Origin: Amaricoccus macauensis_A
Lineage (GTDB): Bacteria > Pseudomonadota > Alphaproteobacteria > Rhodobacterales > Rhodobacteraceae
DNA length: 64,000 nt
Direction: 5' to 3'
NCBI RefSeq assembly: GCF_049800915.1
Contig: NZ_JBNAFY010000007.1
Span: 62,001 to 126,000 of the forward strand
Position 1 is the first letter of the stretch. The number at the start of each line of letters is the position of its first letter. Positions 26,915 to 34,812 of this stretch are shown one piece after another. A program made the position numbers and the translations under genes. Below the pieces are notes generated by a model. That model was not told the DNA's origin and made no database searches. It saw only the letters and a list, made by a program, of their open reading frames with translations.

Positions 26915-27267
26915 CGCGGGTGATCGAGCGCAGAGAGCGCCGGCGACGACGCAAACATCCAGCCCGAAAACCGCGCCTCCGTCTCCCGGATATCCCGGAT
27001 GCGGACAAAGGCAAAGGCATCGCCCGTTGTGTCACCGCGGGGCACCCGGCAGGTATCGACCGAAACTTCTAGATGGCCGAAGCGCACCGTCTCACCCGCC
27101 CGAAGCTCGATATCCTGCGCCGCGCCATTGACCGTATCGAGCCCGCGCAGATGCACATTGGGCGCCTCGACCGTCTGTTCCGGGCCCGCGACGACCACCG
27201 ATTGCGAGGCCGCGGTTGAGGCGCCGACGAGAAGCGCCGCGACAAGGACAAGAGGACGTGCGATCAT
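26878..27267 (-). CDS. DUF2155 secreted protein
   Basis: The 129-residue protein has a signal peptide (MIARPLVLVAALLVGASTAA) and the DUF2155 core: VHLRGLDTVNGAAQDIELRA, FGHLEVSVDTCR and FSGWMFASSPALSALDHPRYD. Function is unknown, but in this group of bacteria the gene regularly sits beside aat and mlaD, suggesting an envelope role. The 4-base overlap with mlaD upstream points to coupled translation. Confidence 0.88.
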   Translation of the reverse strand: MIARPLVLVAALLVGASTAASQSVVVAGPEQTVEAPNVHLRGLDTVNGAAQDIELRAGETVRFGHLEVSVDTCRVPRGDTTGDAFAFVRIRDIRETEARFSGWMFASSPALSALDHPRYDVWVESCSSS

Positions 27268-27707
27268 TCGTTGCCGGTTCCGAAACGCATGAGAAGGTTG
27301 AGCAGGCTCACCGAGCCCTGGGTGTTCAGAAATTCATCGCCGTCGGCGAGCATGAATTCGGAGGCTCCCGGCGTGATCTCGATGTAGTTGCCGCCCAGAA
27401 GCCCCTCGGAAGCGATCTTTACGTCCGAATCTTCAGGAATTTCCAGTTCGTCATCCACAGTGAAGGATGCACGAGCGCGGTAGCTCACGGGATCGAGTTC
27501 GAGACCCGTCACCGTGCCGACCTTGATGCCCGCCAGCCGCACATCCGTGCCGACCGCGATCCCCTCGACACTGCGAAAGCTCGCATTGAGCGCATAGCTG
27601 TCGCCTTCCACACCGAAGCCGGACGTCTGGCCGGCATAGACGAGAAAGCCGCCCGCCAGCGCCAGAACCGCCGCGCCAATCACCGTTTCTGCTGCGGTAT
27701 TCGCCAT
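27264..27707 (-). CDS. mlaD: Outer-membrane lipid asymmetry protein MlaD
   Basis: The 147-residue protein has an N-terminal membrane anchor (TVIGAAVLALAGGFLVYAG) and a single MCE domain (FRSVEGIAVGTDVRLAGIKV, EGLLGGNYIEITPG). MlaD binds phospholipids in the periplasm for retrograde transport with MlaFEB. The rest of the mla transporter is not in the window, so the gene is separated from its partners here. It lies between the NDUFA12 and DUF2155 genes in one leftward operon. Confidence 0.93.
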   Translation of the reverse strand: MANTAAETVIGAAVLALAGGFLVYAGQTSGFGVEGDSYALNASFRSVEGIAVGTDVRLAGIKVGTVTGLELDPVSYRARASFTVDDELEIPEDSDVKIASEGLLGGNYIEITPGASEFMLADGDEFLNTQGSVSLLNLLMRFGTGNE

Positions 27708-27734
27708 GGATCAATCAGCCCGTCCGAGCCGCGC

Positions 27735-28109
27735 TCATTCCGGCGACCAGGCCTCGTAGTCGCTGCGCGATACGGGCTGCGCCGCGAGCAGGCTGCCCGC
27801 CGGATGATAGGCCGCGGCACTGCCGGTCATGTTGGGCTGGTGCGGCTTTTCCCAGGGCTTGTGCGGCAACGGGGCCTCGGTCGGCGGCTCCTGCCAGGTG
27901 TGATGCAGCCAGCCATGCCATTCGGGCGACACCCGACTGGCCTCGGCCTCACCGTTGTAGATCACCCAGCGCTTCGCGCCGTCCGCCGACTGGTAGTAGA
28001 TGTTACCGTCGCCGTCTTCTCCCACCTTCTGGCCCTTGCGCGAGGTGTAGAACCGCGTGGCAATGGTCTGGCCATTCCACCAGGTGAAAAGCTGCGCGAG
28101 AAGACTCAT
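27735..28109 (-). CDS. NADH:ubiquinone oxidoreductase subunit NDUFA12-like
   Basis: The 124-residue protein has the family marks LFTWWNGQTIATRFYT, VGEDGDGNIYYQS, RWVIYNGEAEASRVSPEW and HGWLHHTWQEPP. NDUFA12 is an accessory subunit of complex I shared by mitochondria and alphaproteobacteria, supporting the lineage assignment. It is the first gene of a leftward set with mlaD and DUF2155. Confidence 0.94.
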   Translation of the reverse strand: MSLLAQLFTWWNGQTIATRFYTSRKGQKVGEDGDGNIYYQSADGAKRWVIYNGEAEASRVSPEWHGWLHHTWQEPPTEAPLPHKPWEKPHQPNMTGSAAAYHPAGSLLAAQPVSRSDYEAWSPE

Positions 28110-28225
28110 TCGGGGATCCTCCGGAAGCGATCGGTCACACTAGCTTATGTAGCATTCCGGGCGGCGGGTCCAGCGCCGGGGAGACAGGCCCGGACAGACA
28201 AACCGTCCGGGCGCAGGCAATCGGA

Positions 28226-29494
28226 TCAGGAAGCGGAGGCGGACCCTTCACCCCGGTGCTCGACATATATCAGCAGCGGATCGGCCTTGCGGGTGATGCA
28301 CTCCTCGTTGACCACGACCTCTTCGACACCCTGCATGGAAGGCAGTTCGAACATCGTGTCGAGCAGGGCTTCCTCGAGGATCGACCGCAGCCCGCGAGCA
28401 CCGGTCTTGCGCTCGATGGCACGCTTGGCGATCGCCCGCAGCGCATCTTCGGCGAAGGTGAGCTTCACGTCCTCCATCTCGAAGAGACGCTGATACTGCT
28501 TGATCAGGGCGTTCTTCGGCTCGCTCAGGATGGTTATGAGCGCATCCTCGTCAAGATCGGTTAGCGTCGCCAGAACCGGCAGACGACCGACGAACTCGGG
28601 GATCAGGCCGAATTTCAGCAGATCTTCCGGCTCGAGTTCCTCGAAGAGCTCGCCCACGCGCCGCTCTTCCTCGTCCTTCACATCCGCCCCGAAGCCCATG
28701 GCGGAGCCACGGCCGCGCTGCGCGATGATCTTGTCGAGACCGGCAAAGGCACCACCGCAGATGAACAGGATGTTGGTCGTGTCCACCTGCAGGAATTCCT
28801 GCTGCGGATGCTTGCGCCCGCCCTGCGGCGGAACCGAAGCGACCGTGCCTTCCATGATCTTCAGAAGCGCCTGCTGCACGCCCTCGCCCGAGACATCCCG
28901 CGTGATGGAGGGATTGTCGGACTTGCGGGAAATCTTGTCGACCTCGTCGATGTAGACGATGCCGCGCTGCGCGCGCTCGACGTTGTATTCCGCCGACTGC
29001 AGCAGCTTGAGGATGATATTCTCCACATCCTCGCCGACATAGCCCGCTTCCGTGAGCGTCGTCGCATCGGCCATGGTGAAGGGCACATCCAGGATGCGCG
29101 CCAGCGTCTGGGCCAGAAGCGTCTTGCCGCAGCCCGTGGGGCCGATCAGCATGATGTTCGACTTCTGAAGCTCGACATCCGAGTTCTTGCTGGCGTGATT
29201 GAGACGCTTGTAGTGGTTGTGCACCGCAACCGACAGCACCCTCTTCGCCACTGCCTGGCCGATCACGTAATCGTCCAGCACCTTGCAGATCTCGTGGGGC
29301 GTCGGCACACCGTCCGAGGACTTGACGAGATTGCTCTTCGTCTCCTCGCGGATGATGTCCATGCAGAGCTCGACACATTCATCGCAGATGAAAACGGTCG
29401 GGCCCGCAATAAGCTTGCGGACCTCATGCTGGCTCTTCCCACAGAATGAGCAGTAAAGTGTATTTTTCGCGTCGCCGCCGCTTGTCTTGCTCAT
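28226..29494 (-). CDS. clpX: ATP-dependent Clp protease ATP-binding subunit ClpX
   Basis: The 422-residue protein has the N-terminal C4 zinc domain (CSFCGKSQHEVRKLIAG then CDECVELC), Walker A GPTGCGKTLLA, Walker B IVYIDEVDKI and the ClpP-docking IGF-type loop region, followed by the sensor 2 GARGLRSILEE. It unfolds tagged proteins for ClpP. clpP lies just upstream on the same strand with 145 bases between, which may hold a separate clpX promoter. Confidence 0.98.
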   Translation of the reverse strand: MSKTSGGDAKNTLYCSFCGKSQHEVRKLIAGPTVFICDECVELCMDIIREETKSNLVKSSDGVPTPHEICKVLDDYVIGQAVAKRVLSVAVHNHYKRLNHASKNSDVELQKSNIMLIGPTGCGKTLLAQTLARILDVPFTMADATTLTEAGYVGEDVENIILKLLQSAEYNVERAQRGIVYIDEVDKISRKSDNPSITRDVSGEGVQQALLKIMEGTVASVPPQGGRKHPQQEFLQVDTTNILFICGGAFAGLDKIIAQRGRGSAMGFGADVKDEEERRVGELFEELEPEDLLKFGLIPEFVGRLPVLATLTDLDEDALITILSEPKNALIKQYQRLFEMEDVKLTFAEDALRAIAKRAIERKTGARGLRSILEEALLDTMFELPSMQGVEEVVVNEECITRKADPLLIYVEHRGEGSASAS

Positions 29495-29639
29495 GCTCGT
29501 TCTCCGGCTCTCGCCAACCAGTCCAGCGCGTTCAACGTAAACTCACCTCTGTCGACTGTGTCACATCTCCATAGGAACATGCATGACAGTAGAATTACAA
29601 GCCCCAAGAGATCAGTGAGGTTACTGGACAAACGCTAAC

Positions 29640-30266
29640 TTATTCCGAAGCCTCGTCCACTTCCCGACGCTTCACGATGTCGTCAATCAGGCCCCAGTCC
29701 TTTGCATCCTGCGCGGACATGAAACGATCGCGCTCCAGCGCCGCCTCCACGTCCTGGAAGGACTGGCCCGTGTGATGCACATAAACCTCGTTGAGGCGGT
29801 TTTTAAGGGCCTGGGTCTCGCGCGCGTGAATCATTATGTCCGTCGCCTGGCCCTGGAACCCGCCCGAGGGCTGGTGAACCATGATCCGTGCGTTGGGAAG
29901 GGCGAACCGCATGTCCTTGGCACCCGCGGTCAGCAGCAGCGAGCCCATGGAGGCGGCCTGTCCGACGCAGAGCGTCGAAACCGGCGGGCGGATATACTGC
30001 ATCGTGTCATAGATCGACAGGCCCGATGTCACCACGCCACCGGGGCTGTTGATGTACATCGAGATTTCCTTCTTCGGGTTCTCCGCTTCAAGGAACAGCA
30101 GCTGCGCCACGATAAGCGTGGACATTCCGTCGTGAACCGGCCCAGAGACGAAGATGATCCGCTCCTTGAGAAGGCGCGAGAAGATATCGTATGCGCGCTC
30201 GCCACGGGCCGTCTGCTCGACGACCATGGGGACGAGGTTCATATAGGTCTCAATGGGATCGCTCAT
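29640..30266 (-). CDS. clpP: ATP-dependent Clp protease proteolytic subunit ClpP
   Basis: The 208-residue protein has the serine-protease triad of ClpP: Ser106 in GQAASMGSLLL, His131 in MVHQPSGGF and Asp180 in ERDRFMSA. It forms the proteolytic chamber that works with ClpX. The start MSDPIETYMNLVPMVVEQ at 30266 is the conserved one; the frame upstream is not protein-like. Its promoter must lie in the 165 bases between it and the receiver gene. Confidence 0.97.
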   Translation of the reverse strand: MSDPIETYMNLVPMVVEQTARGERAYDIFSRLLKERIIFVSGPVHDGMSTLIVAQLLFLEAENPKKEISMYINSPGGVVTSGLSIYDTMQYIRPPVSTLCVGQAASMGSLLLTAGAKDMRFALPNARIMVHQPSGGFQGQATDIMIHARETQALKNRLNEVYVHHTGQSFQDVEAALERDRFMSAQDAKDWGLIDDIVKRREVDEASE

Positions 30267-30431
30267 TGGGAAGGAAGCCTTTCTTTGGCGCTCGTCTCGT
30301 TTCTGGCGCCCGACGTATTCCAGCGTTGGATCCGTGATCTGGCTCCGGCTGGGGGAACTGGAGAACCTCGGGGGTGATTGAGGAATAATCATCGTGGTCG
30401 CTGACCGCAAGAGCGGCCAGTGCACAGTTCG

Positions 30432-30839
30432 CTACAACTTTGGGTTGTTGCATTTCCCACCCGTTCTGGCAATGAGCGCACGCAGCCCCTCGATGAGCCG
30501 GCGGCGCTGGAACGGTTTCTCGACCAGAGGCCGCTCCCGGTGACGAAAGGGAAGCACCTCGCGCCGGTGCCCGGTGAGGTAGAGGAAGGGCACGCCGAGA
30601 TCCTCAAGGCAGTCCGCGACCATGTCGCTGCGCTCCCGATGCAGGTTGAGATCGAGCACGGCCACATCCACCACCTGGCAACTCAGCACCTCGAGGCTTT
30701 CCTTCACGCTGTCGGTCGGGCCGAGCACCTCGAAGCCCGAATCCTCCAGCAGGTCCTGCACATCCATCGCGATGAGCGACTCATCCTCGACGACAAGCAC
30801 GCGCGGAGCGCCCTGCGCGTCAACCGGGTTCGTGCTCAT
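30432..30839 (-). CDS. Stand-alone response-regulator receiver protein
   Basis: The 135-residue protein is one receiver domain with nothing added: acidic pair in VLVVEDESLIAM, phosphoacceptor Asp in VAVLDLNLHRE, Thr in YLTGH and Lys in VEKPFQRRRL. It has no DNA-binding output. The start at 30839 overlaps the end of the big CheB-CheR kinase gene by 20 bases, so it is the likely cognate acceptor of that kinase and is translationally coupled to it. Receivers of this kind follow many HWE/HisKA_2 kinases. Confidence 0.9.
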   Translation of the reverse strand: MSTNPVDAQGAPRVLVVEDESLIAMDVQDLLEDSGFEVLGPTDSVKESLEVLSCQVVDVAVLDLNLHRERSDMVADCLEDLGVPFLYLTGHRREVLPFRHRERPLVEKPFQRRRLIEGLRALIARTGGKCNNPKL

Positions 30840-33800
30840 TGCTTCCCTCTTCGATCTTCCCGACGGGAATCCTGAGAACGTAGCGCAGGCCGTCGTCGTC
30901 ATAGCTGCGCTCGAGTTTGCCCGAGAGCTGCCGCTTGATCGCATTCTCGATCACCGTTGTTCCGAACCCCTTCCGGTCGGGCTCCTGTTTCGGCGTGCTG
31001 GCCCCCGTTTCGGTCCAGCAGATTTCAAGCGCCTCCTCGTCCAGCGACCAGGTCACGTCGAGCGTGCCGGGCGTACTGGAAAGCGCCCCGTATTTCACCG
31101 CGTTGGTGGTCAACTCGTGGATCACCATCGATAGGCTCTGTGTCGCCCGCATGCCGAGATCCACATTGGGGCCGCTCAGCGTGTAGCGCCCCGATTCGGG
31201 CGGCATGTAGGCCGCCAGTTCGTCCTCCACCAGCTGGCGCAGTTCCATGCCCGCCCAGCTCTTCGCCGCGAGCCGCGCATGGGTGCGTGCAAGCGAATCG
31301 ATCCGCTCGGTCAGGACATTCTGGAAATCCTCGAAATTCTGGGTGTAGCGCCCGGTCATCCGGGTGATCGTGCTGACGAGCGCGAGGATGTTCTTCACCC
31401 GATGGTCGAGCTCGGCGGAAATGACCCGGTTGCGCTCCTCCCACATCTTCCGCTCGTGGATGTCGAGCACCGCGAGATAGGCCCCGATCATCCGGCCCCG
31501 ATTGAGCCTCGGCACGCAGTAGAGCAGATGCGTCTTCTGCCGTCCGCCGGGATACTGGAGCTGGATCTCGCGCGGTTTGCCCGGTGCCGCCGCCGGATCG
31601 GCCAGAAGGGCCGCGACCGCCTTGCCCGCGGCGGGGCCCAGAACCTCCTCCACCGGGGCGCCCTTGATCTCGTCGGGCAGCCAGCCGATCGTCTCGAACC
31701 GGCTGTTGAACAGTTCGAACTTCGAACCGGCATCGACCACGCCGAAGAGCACCGGCAACCCGTCGATCAGCGATTGCAGCACCTCGCGCTCGTTCTCGCG
31801 CAGCTGTCGGCTCTCGGCCTGCGATATGGCAAGCGACAGCACGCCGGCGAGCGAGCTTACATGGTTGACCGTCTCGCCATCGGGTTTGCCCACCTCGTTC
31901 CACCAGACCTCGAGAACCCCCCAGGGGTTGAGCATGGGCCCGATGGTCACGCAGACCCCCGAATGCACCTCGCTGTCCTTGAGCAGCGCGGAGCGCATGA
32001 AGCGCGTTTCGGTCACTGCATCGGCGGTGACGAGTGGCCCGTGCTGGAGAAAGGCGAGGCCCAGTTCGTTGCGGCTCTCGTTGATGGTGAGCGTGCCCTT
32101 GAACCGCGACGCCCGACCGGCCCCTGCCACGAGACAGAAGCTCCGGGTCTCGGGATCGTAGCGCTGCACAGCCGTAAGCGCCGCGCCGAGGCTCTCCTGC
32201 ACACCTTTCGCGGCCCGATCGAAGAGCAGCACCTCGTCCTGGCTGCCCAGCGCGAGCTCGCCAAGCTCCGCCACCACCGCCTGGCGTGCGGCCTGAAGGC
32301 TCAGCTTCTCCATCGAGCGTGCGAGCGCCGTCACATCCGAATAGGTGACGATCGCGCCCTGAATCACGTTCGTCCGCGTGCGGTAGGGCGTGGCCCTGCG
32401 GAGATAGGACCGTCCGGCACCCGAGACATCCACCTCCACCGTTTCCAGATTGGCCATGACGCTCTCGAGATCCCGGATCAGCGTGGGGTCGTCCACCTTC
32501 AGCGACAGGTCCCCCACGGGACGGCCGATATCCTTGTCCCGGATGCTCAGGAGATCCACCGCCCGCCCCGAGAAGCGGCGAATGCAGAAATTCGTGTCCA
32601 GAAACACCGTCGCCACATCGGTGGAGCGGATGAGATTGGACAAATCGTCGTTGGTCGCCTCGAGTTCCGAAACCTTCTCCTCGAGCGCTAGATTGATGCT
32701 CTTGAGCTCCTGGTTGAGCGATTGCAGCTCCTCGCGCGAGGTCTCGAGTTCCTCGTTGGAGCTCTGAAGCTCCTCGTTGGCGCTCATCACCTCTTCGTTG
32801 GCCGCCTGCAACTCCTCGTTCGAGCGTTCGCTGCGCTCGATCACCGACTGCAACTCGTCGCGGAGCATCACGACTTCACGGCGATAGCTCTCGACGGACT
32901 CGTCCCCCGCCGGCAGGAGCGGCTCGCCCGTGTCCCTGCGGGCATAGTGGTCCGGTTCGAAAACGGTAAGCGGTGCATCCTTCAGGAAATAGACGAGGTA
33001 TTCACGGTTCGACCCGCTTCCCACCGGTTCCGCGATAATCGTGACGCGGGACTGGCCAGGCTCGATTGGATTGACGATTGCCTCCGCCGCCGCATTGTCG
33101 GCCCGCGCCGACTGCACCGCCTTCCAGACCTGAACCTGGTAGGGATCGGCCACCATGTTGAGAATGCTGGAGGTCAGACCGCCACGGCGAAAGCGGATGT
33201 ATTCGCCGAGATCGCCATGCATCCCGATGATGTCGAAATTCTCCTTCAGGAGAACCGCCGGCGGAACGAAACGCGAGATCATCGTGTTGGTCGCGGCATT
33301 CGCCACGATGGCGCCCGCATCCCGCGCCTTGGTCTCCTTGTCCCCCTGGCCCTTCTGCGCCGGGCGTGACGGCAAGAGGCGCGAGCGCCCGCCGATACGC
33401 TGATAGATGCGGTTCTTGGCCGAAACCACGCTGAACTGCCCTTGCGAGCGCGAGGCGGTCTCTGCCGAGCCCAGCATGATGTATGCCCCCTCGCAGAGCG
33501 AGAAATGGAAGAGATCCATCAGCCGGTCCTGGGCGTGATTGTCGAGATAGATGAGCAAGTTCCGGCAGGTGATGATGTCGAGCGAGGAAAACGGCGGATC
33601 GTTCACCGCGTTCTGGGTCGAGAACACCACCTTCTCGCGCAGCTCAGGCACGACACGGATCTGGGAATTGTTGCGGGTGAACCAGCGATCGGCCCGCTCC
33701 TGGGTGAAATCGCTGATCGAGGCCGCCGCGTAGATGCCCGCACGCGCCACCTCGATGGCATTGGCATTCAGGTCGGTGCCGAAAACCTGCACACCCACGC

Positions 33801-34812
33801 GCTTCTTGAGCGTCTCCGCGCATTCCATCACTGCCATGGCAAGCGTGTAGGCTTCCTCGCCGCTGGCGCAGCCCGCGGTCCAGGCCCGAAGCGTCGCCCC
33901 GTCGCTCAACCGTTCAATGGTGGGTTTGAGCGCAAGCTCCGAGAATTCCTGCCAGGCCTCGGGATCGCGGAAGAAGCTCGTCACCCCGATCAGCAGGTCA
34001 TTGATCAGCGTCTTGCGCTCGTCGGGCGTCTTGCGCAGCAACTCGACGTATTCCTCGATATCGCCCACACCGCTGCGCAGGATCCGCCGGCGCACCCGCC
34101 GCCCGAGCGTCGAGGGCTTGTATTCGAAGAAATCGAAACCGTCGCAGATGCTCAGTACATCGAGCACCTCCGCCAGACCGTCGTCGCGATCCTCCGAGGG
34201 CGGGGGCATCCGCTGCACGAGCCCGAGCCGCTGGCGCAGCCGGTTCGGGAGATCCTCGGCGCCCGCGACGATATCCGCCGCCCCGCATTCGATGGCCGCC
34301 CGCGGCATCCCGTCGAACTCCGCGTCCGCCGGCGACTGCACCAGCGTCATGCCCCCCGCAGCCTTGATCGCGGAAAGGCCCTTGCTGCCATCGCTTCCCG
34401 TGCCTGACAGCACGATACCGATGCTCCGCGCGCCATAGGCCTCGGCCAACCCGCGGAAGAGGTGATCGATGGGCGAGCGGTGATAGCGCTCCTCCGTCGG
34501 CTCCTCGAGCACGATATGCCCATCGAGCAGCGTGGCATATTTTCCCGGTGGCACCGTGTAGACCGTGCGCGGCTGCAACCGCTCGGAGTGCCGCGCCTCA
34601 TGCACCTCCAGCGCCGTCTCGCGCCCGAGCAGGCTTGCCATGATGCTCTTCTGGGTCGGATCGAGATGCTGGACCACGATGAAGGCTGCGTTCAGATCGG
34701 TATTGGTTGCCCCGAAGAACCGCACCAGCGCGTCGAGCCCGCCCGCAGACGCCCCGACCCCCACGGTCACGGTTCCGTTGGCACGGTTACGAACCATCGC
34801 CACCTCCGTCAT
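30820..34812 (-). CDS. CheB-CheR-PAS-GAF-PAS hybrid with HWE/HisKA_2 histidine kinase
   Basis: This 1330-residue protein has, in order: a CheB methylesterase domain (Ser22 in GASAGGL, His49 in QHLDP, Asp141 in SGTGSDG), a CheR methyltransferase domain (about 210-470; GCASGEEAYT, CRNLLIY), a long heptad coiled coil (about 655-745, rich in NEELQ), a PAS (750-855), a GAF-like domain (870-1020), another PAS, and a kinase with phospho-His at about 1137 (ELDHRVKNILAL) and N-box near 1237 (HELTTNAVKYGA). CheB's own receiver is absent. It overlaps the upstream CheB-CheR gene by 26 bases and the downstream receiver gene by 20 bases. Input signal and methylation target are unknown. Confidence 0.92.
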   Translation of the reverse strand: MTEVAMVRNRANGTVTVGVGASAGGLDALVRFFGATNTDLNAAFIVVQHLDPTQKSIMASLLGRETALEVHEARHSERLQPRTVYTVPPGKYATLLDGHIVLEEPTEERYHRSPIDHLFRGLAEAYGARSIGIVLSGTGSDGSKGLSAIKAAGGMTLVQSPADAEFDGMPRAAIECGAADIVAGAEDLPNRLRQRLGLVQRMPPPSEDRDDGLAEVLDVLSICDGFDFFEYKPSTLGRRVRRRILRSGVGDIEEYVELLRKTPDERKTLINDLLIGVTSFFRDPEAWQEFSELALKPTIERLSDGATLRAWTAGCASGEEAYTLAMAVMECAETLKKRVGVQVFGTDLNANAIEVARAGIYAAASISDFTQERADRWFTRNNSQIRVVPELREKVVFSTQNAVNDPPFSSLDIITCRNLLIYLDNHAQDRLMDLFHFSLCEGAYIMLGSAETASRSQGQFSVVSAKNRIYQRIGGRSRLLPSRPAQKGQGDKETKARDAGAIVANAATNTMISRFVPPAVLLKENFDIIGMHGDLGEYIRFRRGGLTSSILNMVADPYQVQVWKAVQSARADNAAAEAIVNPIEPGQSRVTIIAEPVGSGSNREYLVYFLKDAPLTVFEPDHYARRDTGEPLLPAGDESVESYRREVVMLRDELQSVIERSERSNEELQAANEEVMSANEELQSSNEELETSREELQSLNQELKSINLALEEKVSELEATNDDLSNLIRSTDVATVFLDTNFCIRRFSGRAVDLLSIRDKDIGRPVGDLSLKVDDPTLIRDLESVMANLETVEVDVSGAGRSYLRRATPYRTRTNVIQGAIVTYSDVTALARSMEKLSLQAARQAVVAELGELALGSQDEVLLFDRAAKGVQESLGAALTAVQRYDPETRSFCLVAGAGRASRFKGTLTINESRNELGLAFLQHGPLVTADAVTETRFMRSALLKDSEVHSGVCVTIGPMLNPWGVLEVWWNEVGKPDGETVNHVSSLAGVLSLAISQAESRQLRENEREVLQSLIDGLPVLFGVVDAGSKFELFNSRFETIGWLPDEIKGAPVEEVLGPAAGKAVAALLADPAAAPGKPREIQLQYPGGRQKTHLLYCVPRLNRGRMIGAYLAVLDIHERKMWEERNRVISAELDHRVKNILALVSTITRMTGRYTQNFEDFQNVLTERIDSLARTHARLAAKSWAGMELRQLVEDELAAYMPPESGRYTLSGPNVDLGMRATQSLSMVIHELTTNAVKYGALSSTPGTLDVTWSLDEEALEICWTETGASTPKQEPDRKGFGTTVIENAIKRQLSGKLERSYDDDGLRYVLRIPVGKIEEGSNEHEPG